Both the position numbers and the translations under genes were made by a program. The notes under the pieces were generated by a model that was not told where the DNA came from, did no database searches, and saw only the letters and a list, made by a program, of their open reading frames with translations. From NCBI GenBank assembly GCA_016713125.1, contig JADJPT010000009.1, positions 96,455 through 160,454 on the forward strand: 64,000 nt of DNA, written 5' to 3'. Origin of the DNA: Betaproteobacteria bacterium (lineage in GTDB: Bacteria > Pseudomonadota > Gammaproteobacteria > Burkholderiales > SG8-39). Below are positions 36,172 through 46,352 of the stretch, one piece after another (within the stretch, counting starts at the first letter, position 1; each line of letters begins with the position of its first letter).

Positions 36172-37125
36172 GCCCGCCGGACCGGCCCGCGCCGCCACGG
36201 CGCGTGAAGGCGCCGCCCAGGCGCGCGTCTGCAGCGCCACAGGTCGCCCTCGCACGCAGGACCCCGGACACGCCGCCCGCCGTGCCGGCCGGCGCCGATG
36301 CGGCCGAGGATCGGGCGTCGCGCGAAGAGGCCGCCGGCCAGGGCCGGCATTTCATCGGCGCCTTCGCCAAGGGCCTGGCGGTGATCCGCGCTTTCGGCGA
36401 GGACGCCAGCGCGCTGACCCTGTCGCAGGTGGCCGAGCGCACCGGGCTCACGCGCGCCGGCGCGCGGCGCTACCTGCTCACCCTGCAGGATCTCGGCTAT
36501 GCCTCGCAGGACGGGCGGCACTTCGTGCTCTCGCCCAAGGTGCTCTCGCTGGGCTATGCCTACCTGTCCTCCATGCCGCTGTGATCGTTCTCCGAGCCCA
36601 TCCTCGAGCGTCTGGTGGAGGACGTCGGCGAAACCTGCAGCCTGTCGATGCTCGACGACACCGAGATCGTCTACGTGCTGCGCATCCCGGTGCACCGCAT
36701 CCTGAACACCGGCGTGACCGTGGGTTCGCGCCTGCCGGCCTACTGCAACTCGATGGGGCGCGTGCTGCTGGGCGGCTGGGCCCGGCGCAGCTCGCCGGCT
36801 ACTTCGAGCGCGTCGAGCAGCGCGAAGCGAACTGCGCGCCTACACGGCGCGCACGGTGGTCGATCCGGACAGGCTGCGACGCATTGTCGCGGCCGATCGC
36901 GCCAAGGGCCATTCCTTCGTGGTCGGCGAGATGCAGGAACACATCACCGGCCTGTCGGTGCCGGTGTTCGATCCGCAGGGCCGCGTCATCGCGGCATTGA
37001 ACACCTCGGTCAACCGGCCCGACGTGGGCGAGAAAGCCATGGTCGCGCGCATGCTCGCGCGGCTCAAGCGCGCGGCCGAGCAGCTCGGCGCCTCGGTGGC
37101 GGTCAGCGGCCGGCCGCGGCGCTGA
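36168..37125 (+). pseudogene. IclR family regulator with an in-frame stop and two frame breaks
   Basis: The N-terminus to residue 138 is intact, with a 60-residue Pro/Ala/Arg-rich extension and then a winged helix (TLSQVAERTGLTRAGARRYL). TGA at 36582-36584 stands where the family usually has Trp, and the same frame continues as SFSEPILERLVEDVGET. The frame then shifts near 36774-36783 and 36822-36832 before the conserved C-terminus (VVGEMQEHITGLSVPVFDP). The ATG overlaps the synthetase stop (ATGA). If intact it would be the operon's own regulator. A stop plus two indels makes true inactivation somewhat more credible here than in the neighbours. Confidence 0.72.
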
Positions 37126-38162
37126 TGACGGCCGCCCACCTGCAGGCCGGCACGCTGGGCGCGCTGCGGCTGGCCAACCGCATCGTGCTGGCGCCCATGT
37201 CGCGCATGCAGGCCGACGAGGACGGCCTGCCCACCCAGGCCATGGCCGACTACTACGCCGGTTACGCGCGGTCCGGCGTCGGCCTGGTGATCACCGAAGC
37301 CGTTTACACCGACGCGGCGCACAGCCGCGCGTACTTCCGCCAGCCCGGCATCGCCGACGCGCGCCAGGCCCGGGCCTGGGCGCGCATTGCCGGCGCGGTG
37401 CATGCCGCGGGCCGGCCGGTGCTGATGCAGCTGCAGCACGCCGGGCGGCTGGCCGAGCCCGGGCTGCACGCCTGCGCGCTGGGTCCCACCGAGGCGCGCG
37501 CGATGGGCCTGGCCTGGCAGACGCAACGGCCGTACGCCGAAGCGCCGGTGCGCGCGGCCGGCGCCAGCGACATCGAGGCGCTGGTGCGCGGCTTCGCGGA
37601 CGCCGCACGGCGCGCGCGCGCCGCGGGCTTCGATGGCGTTGAACTGCACGGCGCGCGAGGCTATCTGCTGGACGGCTTCCTGTCCGAGTCCGCGCTGGGC
37701 CACCTGGAGGCGCGCCTGCGCGTGCCGCTGGCCGTGCTGCGCGCGGTGCGCGAGGCCATGCCCGACGGCCTGCTGTCCTGGAACCTTTCGCTGTACAAGA
37801 TGGACGACTATCGTTACCAGCCGCCGGGCGGGCGCGCCGAGATCGAGGCGATCGCGCGTGCGCTGGTGGCGGCCGGCGCCGACGTGCTGCACGTCACCAC
37901 GCGCCGCGCGCTGCGCGCCGAGCCGTGGGGCGAAACGCTGGCGCGCACGGTGCGCGAGGCCGTGCCGGATTGCGCGCTGATCGCCAACGGCGGCCTGCAC
38001 AGCGGCGAGGACTGCGACGCGGCGCTGGCGCATGGCGGGGCGCAGGCCGTGTCGCTGGCGCGCGCGCTGCTCGCCAATCCGGACTGGTTCGCGCGCCTGC
38101 GCGAGGGCCGCGCGCTGCGCGCCTATGCGCCGGGCATGGAGGCCGCGCCGCTGTCCTGCTGA
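37125..38162 (+). CDS. NADH:flavin oxidoreductase (old yellow enzyme family)
   Basis: A 345-residue TIM-barrel FMN enzyme. RIVLAPMSRMQAD is the N-terminal FMN contact, MQLQHAGR a flavin-binding strand, and VELHGARGYLLDGFLS the substrate-site strand; IANGGLHSGEDCD and LARALLANPDW bind the phosphate. It reduces activated double bonds with NAD(P)H. The segment between FLSES and RLRVPLAVLRAV is shorter than usual and lacks the common NxRxDxYGGS loop. The ATG overlaps the IclR stop by one base, so it belongs to the same operon. Confidence 0.85.
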   Translation: MTAAHLQAGTLGALRLANRIVLAPMSRMQADEDGLPTQAMADYYAGYARSGVGLVITEAVYTDAAHSRAYFRQPGIADARQARAWARIAGAVHAAGRPVLMQLQHAGRLAEPGLHACALGPTEARAMGLAWQTQRPYAEAPVRAAGASDIEALVRGFADAARRARAAGFDGVELHGARGYLLDGFLSESALGHLEARLRVPLAVLRAVREAMPDGLLSWNLSLYKMDDYRYQPPGGRAEIEAIARALVAAGADVLHVTTRRALRAEPWGETLARTVREAVPDCALIANGGLHSGEDCDAALAHGGAQAVSLARALLANPDWFARLREGRALRAYAPGMEAAPLSC

Positions 38163-38235
38163 CACAATCCGCCGCCTTGCCGCCACCCGGCGCCGGAAAG
38201 CGGCGAACCTGTGGCCACGCCCGGACAGCGCAGGT

Positions 38236-38898
38236 TCAGCCCGGCAGCACGATGTCCCAGGCCAGGGCCAGCGCGCCGTCCCGGCTGCCCTCCGGCCGCG
38301 CGGTGAGCGCGCGGCGCGCCGCGGCATCGAGGCTGCGGTACAGCCCGTCGCGTTCGTTGTGCGGTTCGTCGGCGAAGAACATCTGCGTGGTGAGCTGCTG
38401 TCCGCCCTGCAGGGCGTTGAAATGCAGGTGCGGCGTGCGTCCGGGGTAGCGGCCGGGCCGCACGGTGAGGATGCGACAGCGTCCCTCGGCATCGGTGCGC
38501 AGCGCGGCGTAGCCCTGGAAGTTCGGATCCAGCGGCCCCGAGGACTCGCGGTCTGCGCTGTGCAGGTAGCGGCCATGCGTGTTGGCCTGCCAGACCTCGA
38601 GCTGCGCCCCGGCCAGCGGCCGGCCGCGCGTGTCGAGCACGCGTCCCGACAGCACCATCAGCGTGCCCGCGGCGCGCGCGCTGCGCCCGGCCAGGCGCGT
38701 GAGGTCGGCGTCGCGTTCTTCCGGCAGGCGGTCGGGATAGAACGGGCCTTCGCTCATGCGCGGCGTGGGCGCCGTGGCCTGCGCCCGCAGCAGGCCGGGG
38801 GAAACGGCGCCCGCCGCGAGGGCCAGGCCGCCGAGCACGAAGCGGCGGCGCGGCCGGTCGCGGCGGGTTGTTTCGGGAAGCACGGGCGTGGGAGTCAT
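38236..38898 (-). CDS. Intradiol ring-cleavage dioxygenase, exported (Tat-like signal)
   Basis: A 220-residue protein. The first 40 residues hold RRRFVLGGLALAAGAVSPG, a twin-arginine-like signal, and the core is MSEGPFYPDRLPEERDADLT. The non-haem Fe(III) ligands are visible as Tyr in THGRYLHS, Tyr in PGRYPGR and two His in TPHLHF. Such enzymes split catechol-type rings between the hydroxyls. Export is unusual for classical catechol or protocatechuate dioxygenases, which are cytoplasmic, but is seen in a related exported subgroup. The gene stands alone, convergent with the operon before it. Confidence 0.85.
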   Translation of the reverse strand: MTPTPVLPETTRRDRPRRRFVLGGLALAAGAVSPGLLRAQATAPTPRMSEGPFYPDRLPEERDADLTRLAGRSARAAGTLMVLSGRVLDTRGRPLAGAQLEVWQANTHGRYLHSADRESSGPLDPNFQGYAALRTDAEGRCRILTVRPGRYPGRTPHLHFNALQGGQQLTTQMFFADEPHNERDGLYRSLDAAARRALTARPEGSRDGALALAWDIVLPG

Positions 38899-39009
38899 GC
38901 GGATTCCTGCGTGGTTTTCTGTCGATCGAACGGATTGTTCCGGTTGGGCAATCGATGTGCGGCTTGGTTCCGTTGCGGGCGGCGCGGCAGCCCGCGTTGC
39001 GGGGGTGTT

Positions 39010-39071
39010 TTGGGCCGGAACGGGCTATCGCCTACAATATCTAGTGTTTTTTGCGGGTAAGCGATCACTAG
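39010..39071 (+). promoter_or_regulatory. parE promoter with downstream inverted repeat
   Basis: TTGGGC (39010-39015), 17-bp spacer and TACAAT (39033-39038) form a good sigma-70-like promoter 70 bp before the parE ATG. CTAGTG (39041-39046) and CACTAG (39066-39071) form a perfect inverted repeat with a 19-base gap right after the -10 box, either an operator or a leader hairpin. Confidence 0.5.
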
Positions 39072-39108
39072 CGATAGCGCCCGATCAGCATATTCAAGCA
39101 CTTAGGCA

Positions 39109-41085
<1,977 letters not shown>

Positions 41086-41088
41086 AAA

Positions 41089-41349
41089 ATGGCACGCAAA
41101 GCCACCAGGAAAAAGGCGATCTGGGAGCGCGGCTACAACCGCAGCCATGTGCTGTGGCTGGGCAAGGAGAAGCTCGCCAAGGTGCAGCTCGACGCGGACA
41201 ACGCGCTGAAGTACCTGTGGGAAGCCGCGGGACGCAAGGGCGAGGCGGCCACGCTCTCGGCGGCCAAGGCCGCGGCGGAGTATGCGGTGCTGCTGGCCGA
41301 CAAGCAGCTTTCGCTGTTCGACACCGATACCACCGACTCGCCGCAGTAG
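41089..41349 (+). CDS. Conserved-looking small protein between parE and parC
   Basis: An 86-residue basic protein (ARKATRKKAIWERGYNRSHV; KVQLDADNALKYLWEAAGRK) that I do not recognise. It starts 3 bp after the parE stop and ends 23 bp before parC, so it is co-transcribed with topoisomerase IV. It is soluble, with a Lys/Arg-rich start and Ala-rich helices. The codon pattern matches its neighbours, which supports a real gene. A role with topoisomerase IV is only suggested by position. Confidence 0.7.
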   Translation: MARKATRKKAIWERGYNRSHVLWLGKEKLAKVQLDADNALKYLWEAAGRKGEAATLSAAKAAAEYAVLLADKQLSLFDTDTTDSPQ

Positions 41350-41372
41350 CGGGCCGGATCTAGGAAGACACG

Positions 41373-43688
41373 ATGGACGACATACAGACGCTCGATCTCT
41401 TCAACCAGGACGACGGCGAGGACGCGCAGCCGATCGAGAAGCACGCCTCGCAGGCCTACCTGGGCTACGCCGTCTCGACGGTGAAGTCGCGCGCCCTGCC
41501 CGAGGTGGCCGACGGCCTGAAGCCGGTGCAGCGCCGCATCCTGTACGCGATGGGCGACACCAACGCGCAGGGCTACGCCAAGTGCGCGCGCTACGTCGGC
41601 GAGGTGCTGGGCAAGTACCACCCGCACGGCGACTCCTCGACCTACGACGCGCTGGTGCACCTTGCGCAGCCGTTCTCGATGCGCTATCCGCTGATCGACG
41701 GCCAGGGCAACTTCGGCTCGCGCGACGGCGACTCGGCCGCCGCCTACCGCTACACCGAGGCCAGGCTGTCGCGCTACGCCGAGCTGATGCTCGCCGAGAT
41801 CGGCGAGGGCACGGTCGATTTCATCAAGAACTACGACGGCAAGTTCGACGAGCCGCAACTGCTGCCGGCGCGCATGCCCTTCGGCCTGCTGAACGGCTCG
41901 TTCGGCATCCCGGTCGGTTTTTCGACGCGCATCCCGCCGCACAACCTGCGCGAAGTCGCGCTGGCCGCCGCGCTGCTGATCCGCAACCCGAAGGCCACGG
42001 TCGACGAGGTGCTGGCCATCCTGCCCGGCCCCGACTTCCCGGGCGGCGGGCAGATCATCTCGCCGCCGGCCGAGATCCGCCAGGCCTACGAGAGCGGTCG
42101 CGGCTCGATCACTCTGCGCGCCCGCTGGCACGTCGAGCAGCTCGCCCGCGGCCAGTGGCGCATCATCGTCGACGAACTGCCGCACGGGGTGTCGTGCCGC
42201 CAGGTGCTCGAGGAGATCGAGGCGCTGGTCAATCCGCGCCCGGCCGCCGGCAAGAAGGACGTCACCCAGGAGCAGAAGCGCCTCAAGCAGTTCATCCTCG
42301 ACATCGTCGAGACGGTGCGCGACGAGTCCGACCGCAAGGCCAGGATGCGCATCGTCATCGAGCCGCGCTCCTCGCGCCAGGACCCCGAGGAGATGATGAA
42401 GGCCCTGCTGGTGCACACCGGGCTGGAGTCGCGCTACGCGCTGAACCTCACCTGGCTGGGCCTCGACGGCCTGCCCGACACCAAGAGCATCGCCGACGTG
42501 CTGCGCGAGTGGACCGAGTTCCGCATCGCCACCGTCAAGCGGCGCACGCAGTTCCGCCTCGACAAGGCCGAGGCGCGCCTGCACATCGTCGATGGCCGGC
42601 TGATGGCCTTCGTCAAGATCGACGAGATCATCAAGCTGATCCGTTCCTGCGAGGACCAGGCCGAGGCGCGGCTCAAGCTGCAGCAGAAGTGGGGCTTCTC
42701 CGAGATCCAGTCCGAGGACATCGTCAACCTGCGCCTGGGCCAGCTCACGCGCCTGGACGGCGTCAAGCTCAACGACGAGAAGAAGGCGCTGGTCAGGGAG
42801 TGCGAAGAGCACCGCGCCGTGCTCGACTCGGACCGCAAGCTGCGCAACCTGGTGGTCAAGGAGCTCGAGGAGGACGCGAAGAAGTACGGCGACGACCGGC
42901 GCACCCTGATCAAGCCCGACGAGCGCGCGACGATCGAGCGCACCGTGGTCGAGGAACCGATCACCGTGATCCTGTCGAAGAAGGGCTGGGTGCGCGGCCG
43001 CGGCGGCCACGGCATCGACCTGTCCACGGTGAGCTTCAAGGACGGCGACGGGCTGCTGCAATCGGCCGAGTGCAAGACCACCGACCAGGTGGTGTTCCTC
43101 GGCAGTTCGGGCAAGACCTGGACGCTGGAGGCCGCCGGCCTGCCTTCCGGGCGCGGCGACGGCGCACCGGTCAACAGCCTGGTGAACGCGGCCGGCGACG
43201 ACATCGTCTGGATGGGCGTGGGCGCCATGGACTCCATGCTGCTGCTGTCCACCACCGCCGGCCACGGCTTCATGGCGCAGATGAAGGACATGGTCACGCG
43301 CATGAAGGCCGGCAAGGAGTTCATGAAGCCGGCCGAGGGCGCGCGCGCGCGCCCGCCGGTGCCGGTGCCGCGCTTCCCCGATGCGGCCGTGCCGCGCGTG
43401 GCGGCCTTGTCCTCGGATGCGCGCCTGCTGGTGTTCCTGCTCGACGAGGTGCCGCTGCGCCCGAACGGCGGCCTGGGCGTGCAGCTGATCGCGCTGCCCG
43501 AGAAGGGCCTGACGCTGGCGTCGGTGGCGGTCACCGACGGAGCGAAGCTGCAGGTGTCCGGCGTGAAGCGCGGCAAGCGCACCACGGTGGACCTGGGCAG
43601 GAAGGAGCTCAGGGATTACGACGGCCGCCGCGCCCAGCGCGGCAAGGTCGCCGACGTGGGCTTCAAAGCCGACGAGCTCGGGGCCTGA
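41373..43688 (+). CDS. parC: DNA topoisomerase IV subunit A
   Basis: A 771-residue type IIA topoisomerase breakage-reunion subunit (E. coli ParC 752). The quinolone-determining region reads YHPHGDSSTYDALVHL, with wild-type-like Ser and Asp at the positions equivalent to E. coli Ser80 and Glu84. AAYRYTEARLS holds the DNA-linking Tyr. The C-terminal part carries degenerate beta-pinwheel repeats instead of a GyrA box, as expected for ParC. Confidence 0.95.
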   Translation: MDDIQTLDLFNQDDGEDAQPIEKHASQAYLGYAVSTVKSRALPEVADGLKPVQRRILYAMGDTNAQGYAKCARYVGEVLGKYHPHGDSSTYDALVHLAQPFSMRYPLIDGQGNFGSRDGDSAAAYRYTEARLSRYAELMLAEIGEGTVDFIKNYDGKFDEPQLLPARMPFGLLNGSFGIPVGFSTRIPPHNLREVALAAALLIRNPKATVDEVLAILPGPDFPGGGQIISPPAEIRQAYESGRGSITLRARWHVEQLARGQWRIIVDELPHGVSCRQVLEEIEALVNPRPAAGKKDVTQEQKRLKQFILDIVETVRDESDRKARMRIVIEPRSSRQDPEEMMKALLVHTGLESRYALNLTWLGLDGLPDTKSIADVLREWTEFRIATVKRRTQFRLDKAEARLHIVDGRLMAFVKIDEIIKLIRSCEDQAEARLKLQQKWGFSEIQSEDIVNLRLGQLTRLDGVKLNDEKKALVRECEEHRAVLDSDRKLRNLVVKELEEDAKKYGDDRRTLIKPDERATIERTVVEEPITVILSKKGWVRGRGGHGIDLSTVSFKDGDGLLQSAECKTTDQVVFLGSSGKTWTLEAAGLPSGRGDGAPVNSLVNAAGDDIVWMGVGAMDSMLLLSTTAGHGFMAQMKDMVTRMKAGKEFMKPAEGARARPPVPVPRFPDAAVPRVAALSSDARLLVFLLDEVPLRPNGGLGVQLIALPEKGLTLASVAVTDGAKLQVSGVKRGKRTTVDLGRKELRDYDGRRAQRGKVADVGFKADELGA

Positions 43689-43689
43689 G

Positions 43690-45033
43690 TTGCCGGGCGT
43701 GCGCCGACCGCGCGCCAGCAGCAGTAACCGCGGTAGCCGCGCCGGCGCCGCGCCTCCGCCCGAGGCGATCGAAGCCGGCGGCCTGCGCGCGCTGCGCCGC
43801 GCGCTGCCCGACGAAGTCATCCTGCCGCCGCTGGCGCTGCTGCTGGTGGCCGCCCTGTGCGCGGCCTACGCGCCCTCCCTGCCGGCCTCGCTCGCCGGCC
43901 TGCAGGTGCTGGGGCCGGGCCTGGCGCTGGCGCTGGCCAGCGCGGTGGCGATGTGGTTCAACCGCGGCCGCGCCGCGGTGCTGGCCGTCTCGCTGCTGCT
44001 GGGCTGGGCCGGCGTCGAGCTGGCGCGCGGACCGGCCGGCTTCTCGGCGCTGGCCGCCTACACCGCCATGGCCGTGCTGGTGCCCCTGAACGCGCTGGCC
44101 GCCTTTGCCCTGCCCGAGCGAGGCGTGCGCTTTCGCCGCGACAACCGCTGGATGGCCGTGGTGCCCGTCGAACTGGTGCTGGCCACCTGGTTCGCGGCCG
44201 CCGGGTCCGGGCGGCGCGGCTATGCGCTGCTCGAGCACTGGGCGCTGCGCAGCCCGCCCACGCCGCTGGTCGGGCGCATCGCCTTCGCGGCGGCCTTCGT
44301 GGCCGCGGTCTGGCGCGCCTGGCCGCGCGGCGCGCGCACCCACGTGCGGCCGCTGGACGCCGGCCTGGCCTGCGCCGTCGTCGGCCTGTTCCTCGCCTGC
44401 GAGTGGGCCTCCTCGCCCGGCATCTGGGCGCTGTTCCTGTCGGCCACCGGCCTGGTGCTGCTGCTGGCGGTGATGCAGGAATCGCATCGACTGGCGTTCC
44501 GCGACGAGCTCACCGGCCTGCCCAGCCGGCGCGCGCTGGAGGAGCGCCTGCATGCGCTGGGCGCGGCCTATGCGGTGGCCATGGTCGACGTCGACCACTT
44601 CAAGAAATTCAACGACACGCACGGCCACGATGTCGGCGACCAGGTGCTGCGCCTGGTGGCCGCGCGCCTGGCCACGGTGGGCGGCGGCGGGCGCGCCTTC
44701 CGTTACGGCGGCGAGGAGTTCTGCGTGCTGTTCGACGGCCTGCAGACCGAGGATGCGCTGCCGCACCTGGAGGCGATCCGCGCCTCGATCGAAACCTACC
44801 GCATGGCGGTGCGCGCGCAGACGCGCCCGCAGGACGCCAGGCAGGGCGCGCAGCAGCGCGCGGCGGACGAGGCGCAGGGCGCCGCGCAGAAGCTGCTCTC
44901 GGTCACCGTGAGCATCGGCCTGGCGCACAAGGTCGCCGAAGACGGCTACCTCACGCCCTACGAAGCGATCAAGGCGGCCGACCAGGCGCTGTACCGCGCC
45001 AAGTCCGCGGGCCGCAACCGCATCTCGGAGTAA
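43690..45033 (+). CDS. Membrane-anchored GGDEF diguanylate cyclase
   Basis: About 447 residues. Roughly seven to eight hydrophobic segments lie between residues 35 and 250, without a recognisable sensor loop. A GGDEF domain follows: DELTGLPSRRALEERL, the metal site VDVDHFKKFNDTHGHDVGD and the active-site YGGEEF. About residues 375-400 form an unusual Gln/Arg/Ala-rich insert. It would make c-di-GMP from GTP. The start is TTG 43690 or GTG 43699 immediately after parC; the first 25 residues are poorly conserved sequence. Co-transcription with parC is likely. Confidence 0.85.
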   Translation: MPGVRRPRASSSNRGSRAGAAPPPEAIEAGGLRALRRALPDEVILPPLALLLVAALCAAYAPSLPASLAGLQVLGPGLALALASAVAMWFNRGRAAVLAVSLLLGWAGVELARGPAGFSALAAYTAMAVLVPLNALAAFALPERGVRFRRDNRWMAVVPVELVLATWFAAAGSGRRGYALLEHWALRSPPTPLVGRIAFAAAFVAAVWRAWPRGARTHVRPLDAGLACAVVGLFLACEWASSPGIWALFLSATGLVLLLAVMQESHRLAFRDELTGLPSRRALEERLHALGAAYAVAMVDVDHFKKFNDTHGHDVGDQVLRLVAARLATVGGGGRAFRYGGEEFCVLFDGLQTEDALPHLEAIRASIETYRMAVRAQTRPQDARQGAQQRAADEAQGAAQKLLSVTVSIGLAHKVAEDGYLTPYEAIKAADQALYRAKSAGRNRISE

Positions 45034-45103
45034 CGGGGTAAAGGAGTAACGGAGTCCGCGGAGCGGGCGGAACAGGCGGAGCGCGCCGCCGTCGCACGCC
45101 GGC

Positions 45104-46195
45104 TCAGCGCCGGGGCTTGCGCGCCGCGGTCCGGACGGGATTCACCGGCGCGCGTTTCGCGCCGCGGCGTGCCGCGCCCGCGGGCACCGGCCCGGTGCTC
45201 GCGCGCAGCATCAGTTCCACGGGCACCTCCTCGGCCTTGGCCACGCGCTTGCCCGCCAGCCGCGCCAGCAGGCGCTCGCCGGCGCGCTGGCCGATGCGCG
45301 CCGTGGGGATGCGCACCGTGGTCAGCGCCGGCGAGACCTCGGCGGCCAGTTCGATGTCGTCGAAGCCGGCCACCGAAAAATCCGCCGGCACGGCCAGGCC
45401 GCGCGCCGCGCATTCGAGCAGGGCGCCCAGCGCGAGGATGTCGTTGCCGCAGATCACCGCCGTGAGCTTCGGGTCCTGCTCGAGCAGCCCGCGCAGCGCG
45501 GCGCGCCCGCGCGCCACCGAGAAGGCGGTTTCGACCACGCGCGCTTCCGGCAGCGGGATGCCGCGCCCGGCCAGCGCCTCGCGCACCCTGGCCACGCGCT
45601 CGCGCGCGCGGTCGTTGTTGGCCGTGTAGCCCGACAGCACCGCGATCTCGCGGTGTCCCAGGTCGAGCAGGTGCTGGGCCATCCGTATCGAGGCCAGCCG
45701 GTTGGAGAAGCCCACGCAATGGTGGTGGCCGGCCGGGTCCAGCGTCCAGGTCAGTTCGAAGGGCACGTTGGACTGCGCGAGGAAGCGCGCCAGTTCCGGC
45801 GAATGGTCGCTGCCCACCAGCACCAGGCCGTCCACGCCGCGCTCGACCAGGGCGCGCGTCACCGCCAGTTCGGCCTCGGGGTCGTACTCGTGGCTGGCCA
45901 GCAGCAGGGTGTAGCCGGCCGCGGCCAGCGTGCGCTGCAGCGCCTGGGTGGAACTGGCGAAGATCGGGTTGTCCAGCGTGGGCACCACGGCACCCAGGGT
46001 GCGCGAGCGGCGCGAGGCCAGCGCGCGCGCCGCGCCGTGCGGCACGTAGCCGAGCATGGCCACCGCGCGCTGCACGCGCTCGCGCGTGTCCGGGTGCACC
46101 AGTCCGGGCTCCGAGATCGCGCGCGAGGCGGTCGACAGCGACACGCCGGCCGAGCGGGCGACGTCGTCGAGGCGGGCGGAAGCTTTGCGCGGCAT
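45104..46195 (-). CDS. LacI family transcriptional repressor
   Basis: A 363-residue LacI-type regulator. The helix-turn-helix is RLDDVARSAGVSLSTASRAI and the hinge helix lies near AARALASRRSRTLG. A periplasmic-binding-like effector domain follows, including CGNDILALGAL and VPADFSVAGFDDIELA. The ATG at 46195 gives the standard N-terminus. It is divergent from the dioxygenase-led operon, and two perfect palindromes in the intergenic region are its probable operators. The effector is likely a sugar-like or polyol compound by family, but is unknown. Confidence 0.92.
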   Translation of the reverse strand: MPRKASARLDDVARSAGVSLSTASRAISEPGLVHPDTRERVQRAVAMLGYVPHGAARALASRRSRTLGAVVPTLDNPIFASSTQALQRTLAAAGYTLLLASHEYDPEAELAVTRALVERGVDGLVLVGSDHSPELARFLAQSNVPFELTWTLDPAGHHHCVGFSNRLASIRMAQHLLDLGHREIAVLSGYTANNDRARERVARVREALAGRGIPLPEARVVETAFSVARGRAALRGLLEQDPKLTAVICGNDILALGALLECAARGLAVPADFSVAGFDDIELAAEVSPALTTVRIPTARIGQRAGERLLARLAGKRVAKAEEVPVELMLRASTGPVPAGAARRGAKRAPVNPVRTAARKPRR

Positions 46196-46212
46196 GCTCC
46201 AAGCATAGCACC

Positions 46213-46228
46213 ATGAGAGCGCTCTCAT
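46213..46228. promoter_or_regulatory. LacI-type operator O1
   Basis: ATGAGAGCGCTCTCAT is a perfect 16-bp palindrome with the central CG of LacI/GalR family operators, 17 bp upstream of the repressor ATG. It likely mediates autoregulation and loop formation with O2. Confidence 0.7.
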
Positions 46229-46259
46229 CCCTGCGCCCCACTCTTTGCTGCGCTGCAAA

Positions 46260-46289
46260 TTGACAGACCGGGAGCGGTGGGAATAGTCT
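46260..46289 (+). promoter_or_regulatory. Promoter of the dioxygenase-sulfatase operon
   Basis: TTGACA (46260-46265) is followed after 18 bp by TAGTCT (46284-46289). Transcription would start near 46296, inside operator O2. Confidence 0.5.
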
Positions 46290-46291
46290 GT

Positions 46292-46307
46292 ATGAAAGCG
46301 CTTTCAT
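46292..46307. promoter_or_regulatory. LacI-type operator O2
   Basis: ATGAAAGCGCTTTCAT is a perfect 16-bp palindrome differing from O1 by one base per arm. The centres are 79 bp apart, compatible with repressor-mediated looping. It overlaps the predicted transcription start of the operon. Confidence 0.72.
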
Positions 46308-46352
46308 TTTTTCATCGTCACAAGGCAACACAACGCCCTGAACGGAGGCGGC

